A DNA stretch of 64,000 nucleotides from the NCBI RefSeq assembly GCF_900104135.1, contig NZ_FNIV01000003.1, positions 1 through 64,000 of the forward strand. The letters run 5' to 3'. Under the pieces are notes generated by a model. The model was not told the DNA's origin. It saw nothing but the letters and a program-made list of their open reading frames with translations, and ran no database searches. The position numbers and the translations under genes were made by a program. Source of the DNA: Halomonas shengliensis. Lineage in GTDB: Bacteria; Pseudomonadota; Gammaproteobacteria; Pseudomonadales; Halomonadaceae. Every line of letters begins with the position of its first letter. Position 1 is the stretch's first letter. Shown in pieces: positions 29,136 to 39,026 of the stretch.

Positions 29136-30341
29136 CTAGCGGGTGAATACCCGGCCGTCGGCGTCGCTCTCCAGGCGGCGGTTGCGGCCGGCGAACATCG
29201 CGAAGGAGGCGGAGAGGGCGCAGATGGTCACCAGCACGCCGGTGATCGCCGCCAGTCCCAGGCCCAGTTGCAGCATCACGCCCACCCCCAGCGGCCCCAT
29301 GGCGGCCAGGGTGTAGCCGCCGCCCTGGGCCAGGCCCGAGAGCTTGCCGGCCAGGCGCGAGTTGCCGGTGCGCAGCACGATCAGGGTCAGCGCCAGGCTG
29401 AAGCTGCCCCCCTGGCCCATGCCGAGCAGCACCACCCCCAGCCAGCGCAGCGAGGTGGGCGCCTGCAGCAGCAGCCAGAAGCCCGTGGCGGCCAGGGTCA
29501 GCACGACCAGCAGGGCGGGGCGCTGGTCCCGGCCCAGGCGCGCCAGCCAGGGGGCGGCCAGGGCGGCGGGCAGCTGCACCATCACCGAGGCACCCATCAT
29601 CCAGCCCGCCTCGGCCTCGCCATAGCCACGCTGCACCAGCAGGGTGGGCAGCCAGCCGAAGACGATATAGGCCAGCGACGACTGCAGCCCCATGAACAGC
29701 ATCACCTGCCAGGCCAGGGGCTGGCCCAGTATGGCGCCCATGGCACCGCCCCCGCCGGGCAGGGTGGCCTCGTCGCGGCGGGGAGCCAGGGCCACCCAGG
29801 CGATCAGGGCGGTCACCGCCAGCGCCGCCCAGCTGGCAAGCCCCAGGGGCCAGCCACCCAGCCACTCGCTGAGCGGGATCGAGAGCCCGGCCCCCAGCGC
29901 CCCACCCAGGCAGAGCGCCATGGTGTAGACGCCGGTCATCAGGTCGGCGCCGGCGGGCAACTCACGCTTGACCAGCGCCGGCAGCAGGGTCCCGGCCACC
30001 CCGATGGCGGCCCCCACCATCAGGGTGCCCAGGAACAGGCTGGCGACCAGCGGCACCCCGCGCAGCGCAAGGCCGGCGCTGAGCAGCAACAGGCCCGCCG
30101 CCAGGGCCCGCTCCGGCCCCAGGCGCCTGGCGAGCCAGGGGGCCAGGGGGGCGAAGAGCCCCAGGCAGAGCACGGGCAGGGTGGTCAGCGCGCCGATGGC
30201 CAGCGCCGAGAGGCCGGTCTCCTGCTGGATGCGGGTCAGCAGCGGGGCCAGGGAGGAGAGGGCGGGGCGCAGGTTGAGCCCCACCAGCACCATCAGGCCG
30301 ATGAAGAGCGCCAGGGAGCCTCGCGAGGAGCGCTCAATCAT
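29136..30341 (-). CDS. MFS transporter, CynX/NimT-like family
   Basis: A 401-aa integral membrane protein with about 12 TM helices and no large soluble domain. The opening LMVLVGLNLRPALSSLAPLL resembles the CynX/NimT (cyanate/2-nitroimidazole) branch of the major facilitator superfamily. MIERSSRGSLAL at 30341 is chosen as start; it overlaps the end of the upstream gene by 8 nt. Substrate is not predictable. Confidence 0.85.
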   Translation of the reverse strand: MIERSSRGSLALFIGLMVLVGLNLRPALSSLAPLLTRIQQETGLSALAIGALTTLPVLCLGLFAPLAPWLARRLGPERALAAGLLLLSAGLALRGVPLVASLFLGTLMVGAAIGVAGTLLPALVKRELPAGADLMTGVYTMALCLGGALGAGLSIPLSEWLGGWPLGLASWAALAVTALIAWVALAPRRDEATLPGGGGAMGAILGQPLAWQVMLFMGLQSSLAYIVFGWLPTLLVQRGYGEAEAGWMMGASVMVQLPAALAAPWLARLGRDQRPALLVVLTLAATGFWLLLQAPTSLRWLGVVLLGMGQGGSFSLALTLIVLRTGNSRLAGKLSGLAQGGGYTLAAMGPLGVGVMLQLGLGLAAITGVLVTICALSASFAMFAGRNRRLESDADGRVFTR

Positions 30342-30885
30342 GGTCACCGCGCCACTCGCGGCCCTGCTTGACGCGGGGGCCGGAGGTGGGGGTGTCGTCG
30401 CGATCGGCCACCAGCGGGTGGTCCTCGTTGGCGTTCTCGGGGCGGAAGACCACCGTGCCCGGCGTGTGCGGCGCCTCCTTCTCCACCTGGCGGCGGATGC
30501 CGGAGACATCCTCGGCGCTGACCAGGGCCCCGGCACCGCCCAGCGGGTCGGGCTGGGTCACCAGGCGGCCCTGGTAGGTCCAGCAGCGCTGGGGCACCTG
30601 GGCGAGCTGCCAGTCGCGGCCCTGCCAGCGCGCCTGGCCATCGGGCAGCAGCTGCAGGTCGTCCACCGGTACCAACGCCGCGAAGAGCCGTGCGTTGAGC
30701 ACGACCCCGCCCGTTGCCATGGTGACCGGCCCCTCGTAGCGCGATTCGGCCAGCGCCGCCAGCACCGCCTTGCGGCTGGGGCGGGCGGGCAGGGTGGCAC
30801 GGCCGCAGAGGTGCAGCAGGTCGGTGTCGACCTGCTTGATGGCCCAGACCTCGATGGGCTGCTTGCCGAGCAGTCGTTTCAGCAT
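30334..30885 (-). CDS. Hypothetical protein (183 aa) coupled to the MFS gene
   Basis: The 183-aa cytoplasmic protein has no signal peptide or TM helix and no motif I can assign. A segment GPVTMATGGVVLNARLFAALVPVDDLQLL and a later PQRCWTYQGRLV could be beta-rich. Its last codons overlap the start of the MFS gene, so the pair is probably co-translated. Not recognised as any named family. Confidence 0.7.
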   Translation of the reverse strand: MLKRLLGKQPIEVWAIKQVDTDLLHLCGRATLPARPSRKAVLAALAESRYEGPVTMATGGVVLNARLFAALVPVDDLQLLPDGQARWQGRDWQLAQVPQRCWTYQGRLVTQPDPLGGAGALVSAEDVSGIRRQVEKEAPHTPGTVVFRPENANEDHPLVADRDDTPTSGPRVKQGREWRGDHD

Positions 30886-30954
30886 GATGGCGTGCGTGGT
30901 GGTGGAGGAAACAGGCTACATTCGCATATTGCGATGCTGACTGCCAGTCCGGTG

Positions 30955-32286
30955 TCAGGCCTGCTGGCGGCCGCCGCCGTTCCCGCCGCCGCGGCGGCGA
31001 CGTCGACGGTTGGCACTCGGTTGGTCGTCGGCGCCGCGTCGCTGCCCCTGGCCTCGCGCCTGGCCGCTATCACCGCGACGCTGGCCGTTGCCGCCACGGC
31101 CGCCGCCACCGCGCCGGTTGCGGCCGTTCTCGATGGGCTCGGGCTTGGCGTTGGGGTCGGGCTCGAAACCGGGCTCGATGCGCTTCTCCAGATCGCGCTT
31201 GATCAGCCGCTCGATGCCCCTGAGCAGGCCGTGCTCGTCGACGCAGACCAGCGACACCGCCTGGCCCTCGCTGCCGGCGCGGCCGGTACGGCCGATGCGG
31301 TGGACGTAGTCCTCGGCGACGTTGGGCAGCTCGAAGTTGACCACGTGGGGCAGCTCGCTGATGTCCAGGCCCCGGGCGGCGATGTCGGTGGCCACCAGCA
31401 CCTGCAGGTCGCCGCTCTTGAAGGCGGAGAGGGCCTTGGTGCGCGCCGACTGGCTCTTGTTGCCGTGGATCGCCATGGCCGGGATCTCCTGTTTGGAGAG
31501 CTGCTCGGCGAGGCGGTTGGCGCCATGCTTGGTGCGGGTGAAGACCAGCACCTGGTGCCAGTCATGCTGCTGGATCAGGTGGGCGAGCAGCTCGCGCTTC
31601 TTCTCGCGGTCGACCCGGTAGATCGCCTGGTCGACGGTCTCGGCGGTGGTGTTGCGCCGGGCCACCTCGATCTTCTCGGGACGGTCGAGCAGCTTGCCGG
31701 CGAGCGCCTGGATCTCGTCGGAGAAGGTCGCCGAGAACAGCAGGTTCTGGCGCTTCTCGGGGAGCAGGCGCAGCACCTTCTTGATGTCGTGGATGAAGCC
31801 CATGTCGAGCATGCGGTCGGCCTCGTCCAGCACCAGGATCTCCACCTTGGAGAGGTCCACGTGCTTCTGCTGCTGCAGGTCGAGCAGCCGGCCGGGGGTG
31901 GCGACGAGCACGTCGAGGCCCGGGCGGATGGCGTCCACCTGGGGCTGCTGGCCGACGCCGCCGAAGATCACGTGGCTCTTCAGGGTCAGGTGGCGGCCGT
32001 AGTCGGCCACGCTCTCGCCGACCTGGGCGGCCAGCTCACGGGTCGGGGCGAGGACCAGCGCACGCACCTGGCGCTTGCCGGGGCGCGGGCCGTCGGCCAG
32101 GCGCTGCAGCATGGGCAGGGTGAAGCCGGCGGTCTTGCCGGTGCCGGTCTGGGCGCTGGCCAGCAGGTCGCCGCCCTTGAGCACGGCGGGGATGGCTTGG
32201 CGCTGGATCGGGGTCGGGGTGGTGTAGCCCTGTGCCTCGACGGCACGCAGCAGTTCGGCACGCAGGCCGAGGTCGGAAAAGGTCAT
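30955..32286 (-). CDS. rhlE: DEAD-box RNA helicase, RhlE type
   Basis: The 443-aa protein starts [16 protein letters not shown], the RhlE/CsdA-type Q motif, and has all core motifs: [40 protein letters not shown], then ARGLDI and [10 protein letters not shown]. The C-terminal ~70 residues are a low-complexity Arg/Gly/Asn-rich tail ([15 protein letters not shown]...) that would bind RNA. RhlE proteins remodel RNA and ribosome assembly intermediates. The frame extends 169 codons upstream, but this part has no similarity. The start at 32286 is well supported by the motif alignment. Confidence 0.92.
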   Translation of the reverse strand: MTFSDLGLRAELLRAVEAQGYTTPTPIQRQAIPAVLKGGDLLASAQTGTGKTAGFTLPMLQRLADGPRPGKRQVRALVLAPTRELAAQVGESVADYGRHLTLKSHVIFGGVGQQPQVDAIRPGLDVLVATPGRLLDLQQQKHVDLSKVEILVLDEADRMLDMGFIHDIKKVLRLLPEKRQNLLFSATFSDEIQALAGKLLDRPEKIEVARRNTTAETVDQAIYRVDREKKRELLAHLIQQHDWHQVLVFTRTKHGANRLAEQLSKQEIPAMAIHGNKSQSARTKALSAFKSGDLQVLVATDIAARGLDISELPHVVNFELPNVAEDYVHRIGRTGRAGSEGQAVSLVCVDEHGLLRGIERLIKRDLEKRIEPGFEPDPNAKPEPIENGRNRRGGGGRGGNGQRRGDSGQARGQGQRRGADDQPSANRRRRRRGGGNGGGRQQA

Positions 32287-32438
32287 GCGGTCTCCGCAGA
32301 ACGCCGCGGCCGTGCCACGCAATGCGCGTGGCCAGTCCCGGGCCGGGGCGTGAGAAATTCGGGGGTCAGGGCGCGGCAGGAGGGACTCGCTTGGGTGCCG
32401 CGTCGGCGCATTATGCCAGAACCCGCGCCCCGGCGCAG

Positions 32439-33041
32439 CTATTGTTGTCGGCGGGACCGGCGGATGGCCGCGGCGAGCTCGTCGGCGACCCTGTCCCAGC
32501 CCTGGCCCAGGGCGCGCACCAGCGCCGGGTAGCCGTCCGCCGCCAGCGCCACCTCGGCCGCCAGGCCCTCCATGGCCAGCAGGCTGCCGTCGGCATCCTC
32601 CAGGCGCCAGCGCCCGCCGATCACCGCCAGGCCGTCGTGACGACCCTGGAAGCGGTCGATCTCCAGGGCCAGGCGCAGGCTGTCGCCCTCCGCCTGGCCG
32701 GGACGCTCGAGGACGACCCGGGTGTCGGGCAGACGCGCCGCCAGGCGGTCGCGCAGGCCGCGCTGCAACTGGGCCGAGAGCGCCTCGGCCCACTGGTAGC
32801 CCTTAGCCTCCACCAGGGTGATGTCGTCGACCTGCATGACGATGCCCTCGACATCCAGGTAGTGAGCGAGCCGCGGCGGGGCGAGGCGCAGCTCGTGGGC
32901 CGCCTCGGCGCCGCCGGCGGCGGCGACCTCCACCGCCGGCAGGGTGTAGCGCTCGGGGGCCGGCGTGTTGCTGGCGCAGCCGGTGAGGGCGGCCAGCGGC
33001 AGGGCCATCAGCAGGGGGAAGAGCCAGCGCCTTGCCGTCAT
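32439..33041 (-). CDS. pqiC: PqiC-type outer-membrane lipoprotein (ABC-type transport auxiliary, DUF330)
   Basis: The 200-aa protein has a lipoprotein signal peptide with lipobox LTGC at about residues 19-22, and the DUF330/PqiC body with [10 protein letters not shown]. In E. coli PqiC is an outer-membrane lipoprotein partner of the PqiAB lipid-transport bridge. It lies 40 nt after pqiB and ends the pqiABC operon. Confidence 0.87.
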   Translation of the reverse strand: MTARRWLFPLLMALPLAALTGCASNTPAPERYTLPAVEVAAAGGAEAAHELRLAPPRLAHYLDVEGIVMQVDDITLVEAKGYQWAEALSAQLQRGLRDRLAARLPDTRVVLERPGQAEGDSLRLALEIDRFQGRHDGLAVIGGRWRLEDADGSLLAMEGLAAEVALAADGYPALVRALGQGWDRVADELAAAIRRSRRQQ

Positions 33042-33081
33042 CTCGGGGTCTCCTGGGTTGCGTGATTCGGACTCGCTCTGC

Positions 33082-34758
33082 TCACGGTCGCGGTGCCCGG
33101 GGCACGGGATCCTCGGCGTCCAGGCTGTCGAAGAGCAGGGCGCGGGGGTTGTCGGAGAGGGTCCTCGCCACCGGCTGCAGGTCGCGCATCAGCCGCTCGA
33201 GGCGTTCCACCGCGCCGACCAGCTGCTGGTAGGCGGCGGACTCCGGGGAGACGCCCTCCAGGGTGTCGCGCAGCTCGGCCAGGGTGGCGTTGAGGTTGGC
33301 GGGCACCTCGCGGGTGCCGGGATCCTCGATCAGCTCGCGCAGCGAGGCGGAGAGGGTGCGCACCTCCGCGAGCATCGCCTCGGAGCTCTGCAGGTTGCGG
33401 TCGAGCCCCTCGAGCAGCGGCTCCACCTCCAGGCCGTTGAGCTTGGCCAGCAGCTCGGTGATCTGGGACTCGATCAGGGCGAAGCCGCCGGAGGTGGTGG
33501 GGAAGACGCGCTGCTCGGCGAAGGTCAGCGGCGCGTACTCCCCCTCCAGTTCGCGCTGGAAGTTGAGGTCCACGAACATCGCCCCGGTGAGCAGGTTGCC
33601 GCTCTTGAGGGTGGCGCGCAGCCCCAGTTCGAAGAAGCGTTCGTAGCGTTTGCGCCACTCCTCGATGTCCACCTCGCGGTTCTCGATCCCCAGCCGCTGG
33701 GGCTCGATGCGGATCAGCACCGGGATGGCGAAGCCGCTGCGCCCGGCCGGCTGCTGGGCGGTGAAGTTCCAGGGCACCGCGGCCACGGTGCCGACGCGCA
33801 CGCCGCGGAACTCCACCGGGGCGCCGCGCGCGAGGCCGCGCACCGAGTCGTCCACCAGCAGCACGAACTCCAGGTAGCGGTTGAAGGTGCCCTGGCGGGC
33901 GTCGTCCTCGTCGGCGTAGAGCCGGAAGGTGGCGTCGGGCTCCACCTGCTGGCCCAGCGGCAGGTCCTCGGGTACGCCGAAGGTGACCCCGCCGCCGAGC
34001 AGGGCCTCCAGCGACTCCACGTTGACCCGGAAGCCCTCGGAGTCGAGGCGCAGGTCGACGCCGCTGGCCGACCAGAAGCGGGTGCTGTCGGTGACCAGGG
34101 TGTCGTAGGGGGCCTCGATGAAGATGCGGTGCTGCATGCGCCGGGTGGCGGCGTCGAAGGTCGCCTCCTCCACACGCCCCACGGTGTAGCCCTGGTAGGT
34201 GACCGGGTCGCCGACCCTGAGCGAGTTGCCCAGCTGGCTCACCAGGTTGATGCGCAGGCCGTCGGCGCCCGCCGGGGCCACCGGCGGTTGGTCGCTAACC
34301 TCGAAGCGGCGCGACTCCACCTCGCTCTGGCCCGGCTCGAGCTGGATATAGGCGCCGGAGAGCACGGTCCCCAGGCCGCTGATCCCCTCGCGGCCGACCC
34401 GCGGCTTGACCACCCAGAAGCGGCTGTCCTCCACCAGCATCGGCTCGCTGTCCGGGCTCATGCGCGCGGTGATCACCGCGCTTGAGAGGTCCTCGGAGAG
34501 GTGCATCTGCTCGACGCGCCCCACCTCGACGTTGCGGGTCTTGATCAGGGTGCTGCCGGCCTCGATGCCCTCGGCGTTGGCGATGGTCAGGGTGATCTGC
34601 GGGCCGCGACTGCGGTAGTTGTCCCACACCAGCCAGGCGCCGATCGCCAGCGCCACGATGGGCACGATCCAGATCGGTGAGAAGCGCGCCTGGGGGGAGG
34701 GGCGGGCGCGGTGCAGGGGGGAATCGGCGTCCTCTTGACGCGGGGCGTCGTCACTCAT
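33082..34758 (-). CDS. pqiB: PqiB, MCE-domain lipid transport protein
   Basis: The 558-aa protein has a single N-terminal TM helix (about 28-48, FSPIWIVPIVALAIGAWLVWDNY) followed by three MCE repeats (starts near residues 52, 168 and 290, with ITLTIANAEGIEAGS, LRINLVSQLGNSLRVGDPVTYQGYTVG and EFVLLVDDSVRGLARGAPVEFRGVRVG) and a C-terminal helical region. MCE rings stack to form a periplasm-spanning tunnel for phospholipids; PqiB in E. coli works this way with PqiA. It overlaps pqiA by 4 nt and is 40 nt before pqiC. Confidence 0.93.
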   Translation of the reverse strand: MSDDAPRQEDADSPLHRARPSPQARFSPIWIVPIVALAIGAWLVWDNYRSRGPQITLTIANAEGIEAGSTLIKTRNVEVGRVEQMHLSEDLSSAVITARMSPDSEPMLVEDSRFWVVKPRVGREGISGLGTVLSGAYIQLEPGQSEVESRRFEVSDQPPVAPAGADGLRINLVSQLGNSLRVGDPVTYQGYTVGRVEEATFDAATRRMQHRIFIEAPYDTLVTDSTRFWSASGVDLRLDSEGFRVNVESLEALLGGGVTFGVPEDLPLGQQVEPDATFRLYADEDDARQGTFNRYLEFVLLVDDSVRGLARGAPVEFRGVRVGTVAAVPWNFTAQQPAGRSGFAIPVLIRIEPQRLGIENREVDIEEWRKRYERFFELGLRATLKSGNLLTGAMFVDLNFQRELEGEYAPLTFAEQRVFPTTSGGFALIESQITELLAKLNGLEVEPLLEGLDRNLQSSEAMLAEVRTLSASLRELIEDPGTREVPANLNATLAELRDTLEGVSPESAAYQQLVGAVERLERLMRDLQPVARTLSDNPRALLFDSLDAEDPVPRAPRP

Positions 34759-36176
34759 CCCGGGGTTCCTTCAGGGTGTCGTCCATGGGCAGGCGCGCGG
34801 GGCTCGGCCCCGTCCGTCGGCAGCGGGCTGTCCCACAGCAGGCGCGGGTCGAAGGTCATGGCGGCGAGCATGGTCAGCACCACCACGCCGCCGAAGGCCA
34901 GGGCGGCGGGGCCTGGCTCGATGGACATCAGCGCCCCGGCGCGGATCAGGGCCACCAGGATGGCGACCACGAAGACGTCGATCATCGACCAGCGGCCGAT
35001 GAACTCGGTCAGCCGGTAGAGGCGGGTGCGGGCCACCGCGTTGAGCTCGCTGCTGCGTTTCACCACCAGGCAGAGCCAGGCCAGCGCCACCAGCTTGCCC
35101 ACCGGCACGATCACGCTGGCGACGAAGATCACCGCCGCCACCGGCCAGGAGCCCATCTGGATCAGCTCCACCACGCCGCCGACGATGGTGGAGGGGTCGC
35201 TGCGCCCGAGGCTGGTGGTGGTCATGATGGGATAGAGGTTGGCCGGCGCGTACATCAGCGTGGCGGCGGCGAGCAGTGCCCAGGTGTATTGCAGGCTCTG
35301 GGGGCGGCGTGCGTGCAGGCGCTCGCCGCAGCGTTCACAGCGGCCGTGGCCGGCGGCGTCGAGGCGGCCGATCAGCCCGCAGGTGTGGCAGCCGGTGAGG
35401 CCCTGGCCGGCGGCGGTGGTGCCGGTGCGGGTGCCCGCGGGGGCGCGCGGCTCGCCGGCCAGCGAGAACCACATCCAGTCGGCATCCAGCGACTGGCTGG
35501 TCATCAGCAGCAGCACGGCGAAGGCGCAGAAGGCCCAGAAGGAGGCGCCCAGGTCGACGTCGGCCATGCCGGCGATCTTGATCAGGCTGACCAGGGCTCC
35601 GACGATGAAGACATCGGCCATCATCCAGGGCGTCAGCTGGGTCAGCGAGCGGGCGAGGGTGCGGCTGGCCGGCAGCGGGGCATCCCGCAACAGCCCCAGC
35701 TGCAGCCAGATCACCCCCGCCAGGTAGAGCGCCGGCAGCACGATGATGGTGAGCACCACCGCCCCGGCCACCACAGGCTGGTGGAAGCCGATCAGGGTGG
35801 TGGCGGTCTGGGTCAGTTCGATGCGGTTGCCGATGCCCCCCACGCTGAAGCTGATGAAGGGGAAGGCGAGCGCCAGCCCCAGGGCGATCAGCGCCGCCAG
35901 GGCCAGCGCCAGGCTGCGTTGGGCGGGGCGGAAGTGGCGGGTCACCAGGGTGTGGCCGCAGCGCGGGCAGTCGGCCTTCTCCCCCGGGCGCAGCGGCGGC
36001 AGCGCCACCACCCAGTCGCACTCCTCGCAGCAGCGCAGGCGGCGCCGCGCCCGCGCCTCGGGCGGCGTGCGCTCGACCCGCGGCGCCTCGCCCTGGAGCA
36101 GCGTCGGGGGCGTCAGGCGTCCGCGGAGGCGAAGGGGGGAGTGGGCCAAGGGCGGTCTCTCTCGGGCGATAATCAT
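34755..36176 (-). CDS. pqiA: PqiA, inner-membrane paraquat-inducible protein A
   Basis: The 473-aa protein has two PqiA domains, each with a zinc-finger-like pair (CCEECDWVV...CPRCGHTL near residues 49-77, and CHTCGLIG...CERCGERL in the middle) followed by about four TM helices. It is the inner-membrane partner of the MCE protein PqiB. It heads the pqiABC operon. The pair of CxxC motifs would sit on the cytoplasmic side. The sequence before residue ~45 is Arg/Pro-rich and may include extra residues before the true start. Confidence 0.9.
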   Translation of the reverse strand: MIIARERPPLAHSPLRLRGRLTPPTLLQGEAPRVERTPPEARARRRLRCCEECDWVVALPPLRPGEKADCPRCGHTLVTRHFRPAQRSLALALAALIALGLALAFPFISFSVGGIGNRIELTQTATTLIGFHQPVVAGAVVLTIIVLPALYLAGVIWLQLGLLRDAPLPASRTLARSLTQLTPWMMADVFIVGALVSLIKIAGMADVDLGASFWAFCAFAVLLLMTSQSLDADWMWFSLAGEPRAPAGTRTGTTAAGQGLTGCHTCGLIGRLDAAGHGRCERCGERLHARRPQSLQYTWALLAAATLMYAPANLYPIMTTTSLGRSDPSTIVGGVVELIQMGSWPVAAVIFVASVIVPVGKLVALAWLCLVVKRSSELNAVARTRLYRLTEFIGRWSMIDVFVVAILVALIRAGALMSIEPGPAALAFGGVVVLTMLAAMTFDPRLLWDSPLPTDGAEPRAPAHGRHPEGTPG

Positions 36177-36312
36177 CGGCTGGCAGTCAGCGGAAGGCGA
36201 CGGGTGTGCGGCGGCCCGGGCCTTCCCGCGATGCCCGGCACGGGCTTACACTGCGGCGGGCCGTGGTATGGATGAAGTGTGACATGTCGCCGCGGCCTCT
36301 ACCATACGCTGG

Positions 36313-36328
36313 CATTCAGCGCTGAATG
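36313..36328. promoter_or_regulatory. Perfect 16-bp palindrome upstream of the antiporter gene
   Basis: CATTCAGCGCTGAATG is a perfect palindrome ending 14 nt before the antiporter ATG. Its position would let a bound dimer block transcription or ribosome access. No regulator is known. Confidence 0.4.
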
Positions 36329-36342
36329 TAACGGGGATCCCC

Positions 36343-37323
36343 ATGATAGTACCTGCGGTAGCGGTGGTGGCAGGCCTGGTCCTGCTGGTGTGGAGCGCCG
36401 AGCGCTTCGTCGACGGCGCGGCGGCTACCTCGTCGCGGCTGGGGCTCTCGCCGCTGCTGATCGGCATGCTGGTGATCGGCTTCGGCACCTCGGCGCCGGA
36501 GCTGGTGGTCTCGGCGCTGGCGGCCGGGCAGGGGAATCCCGGCCTGGCACTGGGCAATGCCTACGGCTCCAACATCGCCAACATCGGCCTGATCCTGGGC
36601 CTGGTGGCGCTGGTCTCGCCGCTGGCGGTGCACTCCGCGGTGGTGCGTCGCGAGCTGCCCGTGCTGGGCGCCGCCACCCTGCTCTCGGCGCTGCTGATGT
36701 GGGGCGGGGTGATCGGTCGCCTCGAGGGGGCGCTGCTGCTGGGGCTTCTCGCCCTCTTCATGGGGGTGAGCATCTGGCGGGCCCGGGGCGAGGGCGAGGA
36801 CCCGCTGGCCGCCGAGACCGAGGAGAGCCTGGAGGTCCATCCCATGAGCCTCAAGGCCGGCCTGGCCTGGACCGGTATCGGCCTGCTGCTGCTGGTGGTC
36901 AGCTCGCGGATCCTGGTGTGGGGAGCGGTGGCCATCGCCCAGGGCTTCGGGGTCAGCGACCTGATCATCGGCCTCACCGTGGTGGCGGTGGGCACCTCGC
37001 TGCCCGAGCTCGCCTCCTCCATCAGCGCCCTGCGCCGCCGCGAGCACGACCTGGTGCTGGGCAACGTGGTGGGCTCCAATCTCTTCAACACCCTGGGGGT
37101 CGTCGGGCTCGCCGCGGTGATCACCCCCATCGAGGTGAGCAGCGAGGTGCTGCTGCGCGACTGGAGCCTGATGACCGCCATGACGGTGATGCTGGCGGTG
37201 TTCGCCATGGGTTGGCGGGGCCGCGAGGGGCGCATCAATCGCTACGAGGGCGCGGCGCTGCTGTCGATGTTCGTCGCCTACACCGCCTGGATGGTCAACC
37301 TGGTGGTGAGCGGTGGCGGCTGA
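36343..37323 (+). CDS. Calcium/sodium antiporter, YrbG (CaCA) family
   Basis: The 326-aa protein has about 10 TM helices in two homologous halves. Both halves carry the alpha-repeat signature of the CaCA exchanger family: GFGTSAPELVVSALAAGQGNPGLALGNAYGSNIANIG (about 45-82) and AVGTSLPELASSISALRRREHDLVLGNVVGSNLFNTLG (about 215-252). These conserved acidic/Asn residues bind the exchanged cation. It is a single gene with a palindrome just upstream. Closest to E. coli YrbG by length. Confidence 0.88.
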   Translation: MIVPAVAVVAGLVLLVWSAERFVDGAAATSSRLGLSPLLIGMLVIGFGTSAPELVVSALAAGQGNPGLALGNAYGSNIANIGLILGLVALVSPLAVHSAVVRRELPVLGAATLLSALLMWGGVIGRLEGALLLGLLALFMGVSIWRARGEGEDPLAAETEESLEVHPMSLKAGLAWTGIGLLLLVVSSRILVWGAVAIAQGFGVSDLIIGLTVVAVGTSLPELASSISALRRREHDLVLGNVVGSNLFNTLGVVGLAAVITPIEVSSEVLLRDWSLMTAMTVMLAVFAMGWRGREGRINRYEGAALLSMFVAYTAWMVNLVVSGGG

Positions 37324-37609
37324 GGCGAGGCGGGTGCGACAAGGCGCCACGCAACTTCCTCGCCCATCTGCCTGTCGAGACGGGTAGACTGTTCTGAAGT
37401 TAAGGAATAATTAAATAACTAAAATGCATTTTCGGGGCGCTGCCGTGCGCCTCGCCACGGCCTGCTAGGCTGAAGCGGTACCTCAGGTGGCCAGGTGGAA
37501 TGCGTCATGGTGTCTGCGAGACTCGGCACCAGAGGCACAACACGCTTCCCAGCGTGCATCCGCATCCCTTGCGTCCGGCTCGTGTCACCCCTGAACCGAG
37601 GCAAGCGTC
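37324..37609 (+). other. Upstream region of cydABDC
   Basis: This 286-nt gap contains a short AT-rich block (about 37400-37432) that stands out against the GC-rich surroundings and is the likely promoter/regulator region for the cytochrome bd operon. No FNR/Anr-type TTGAT-N4-ATCAA site was seen. Confidence 0.35.
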
Positions 37610-39025
37610 ATGGAACTGGATCCCCTCCTGCTGTCGCGACTGCAGTTCGCCTTCGTGGTCTCCTTCCACGCCATCTTCCCGGTGTTCACCATCGGCCTGG
37701 CGTCCTACATCGCCGTGCTCAACGGCCTCTTCTACAGGACCGAGAACCCCGCCTGGGACCGCCTGGCGCTGTTCTGGACCCGGGTCTTCGCCGTGGTCTT
37801 CGGCATGGGGGTGGTCTCGGGCATCGTGATGTCCTTCCAGTTCGGCACCAACTGGAGCAACTTCTCCCACACCAGCGCCAACTTCCTCGGGCCGATGCTG
37901 AGCTACGAGGTGGTCACCGCCTTCTTCCTGGAGGCCGCCTTCCTCGGCGTGCTGCTGTTCGGGCGCGGCAAGGTGCCCCAGGGGGTGCACCTCTTCGCCG
38001 CCATCATGGTGGCCGTGGGCACCTTCATCTCCTCGTTCTGGATCCTCTCCGCCAACAGCTGGATGCAGACCCCGGCGGGGGTGGAACTGATCGATGGCCG
38101 CTTCCACGTCACCGACTGGGCGGCGGCGATCTTCAACCCCTCCTTCCCCTGGCGCTTCAGCCACAAGGTGATGGCGTCGTTCGTCACCGGCGGCTTCGTG
38201 GTGGCCGGGGTCAGCGCCTGGTACCTGCTGATCGGGCGTGACGTCGAGGCCAATCGCCGGGCGCTCTCCATGTGCCTGTGGCTGCTGCTGATACTGACCC
38301 CCGCCCAGGCGGTGATCGGCGACTTCCACGGCCTCAACACCCTGGAGCACCAGCCCACCAAGGTGGCCGCCATGGAGGGCAACTGGGAGACCCAGTCCAA
38401 CGTGCCGCTGCTGCTGGCCGCCTGGCCCGACCAGCTGGCCCAGGAGAACCGCTTCGAGATCGGCATTCCCAACCTGGCGAGCCTGATCCTGACCCACCAT
38501 GCCGACGGCGTGGTGCCGGGCATCAGCGAGGTGCCGCCGGAGGAGCAACCGCCGGTGTGGCTGGTGTTCTGGTCGTTCCGGGTGATGGTGGGCATCGGCC
38601 TTGTGATGATCGCCGTGGCCGTGGCCGGGCTCTGGCTGCGTCGCGGCGGGCGGCTCTACCACCATCGTGGCTTCCTGCAGGTGCTGCGCCTGATGAGCGT
38701 GACCCCCTTCGTGGCGGTGCTGGCCGGCTGGTTCGTCACCGAGACCGGCCGCGCCCCCTGGCTGGTCTACGGCATCATGACCCATGCCGAGGGGCTGACG
38801 CCGTCGCTCACCGGGGGCATGGCGCTGTTCACTCTGGTCGGCTATGTGGCGGTCTACGCCGTGGTGTTCGCCTGCGGCACCTACTACCTGACCCGGGTGG
38901 TGCGCCAGGGCATGCTGCCCGAATCGCCCGATGACGACGGCGCCGAGGCGCACCACGCCAAGCGTCCCTTCTCCGCCGCCAACGCCCGCTTCGACGACGA
39001 CGCGGCCCCGACCTGGAGGCAGTGA
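37610..39025 (+). CDS. cydA: Cytochrome bd-type ubiquinol oxidase subunit I (CIO type)
   Basis: The 471-aa protein has nine predicted TM helices and heme-ligating residues: His in FAFVVSFHAIFP (helix I), His in WRFSHKVMASF and Met in WLVYGIMTHAEG. The quinol-binding Q loop (GLNTLEHQPTKVAAMEGNWET...) is short, without the long C-terminal insert of E. coli CydA, and TGRAPWLVYGIMTH matches cyanide-insensitive CIO-type oxidases. It oxidises quinol and reduces oxygen at the inner membrane without proton pumping. cydB follows after 1 nt and cydDC after that. 'cioA' is an equivalent name. Confidence 0.93.
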   Translation: MELDPLLLSRLQFAFVVSFHAIFPVFTIGLASYIAVLNGLFYRTENPAWDRLALFWTRVFAVVFGMGVVSGIVMSFQFGTNWSNFSHTSANFLGPMLSYEVVTAFFLEAAFLGVLLFGRGKVPQGVHLFAAIMVAVGTFISSFWILSANSWMQTPAGVELIDGRFHVTDWAAAIFNPSFPWRFSHKVMASFVTGGFVVAGVSAWYLLIGRDVEANRRALSMCLWLLLILTPAQAVIGDFHGLNTLEHQPTKVAAMEGNWETQSNVPLLLAAWPDQLAQENRFEIGIPNLASLILTHHADGVVPGISEVPPEEQPPVWLVFWSFRVMVGIGLVMIAVAVAGLWLRRGGRLYHHRGFLQVLRLMSVTPFVAVLAGWFVTETGRAPWLVYGIMTHAEGLTPSLTGGMALFTLVGYVAVYAVVFACGTYYLTRVVRQGMLPESPDDDGAEAHHAKRPFSAANARFDDDAAPTWRQ

Positions 39026-39026
39026 C

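Noticed and set aside
37324..37609. FNR/Anr box in front of cydA
   Set aside because: No TTGAT-N4-ATCAA type sequence was found; only an AT-rich block is present.
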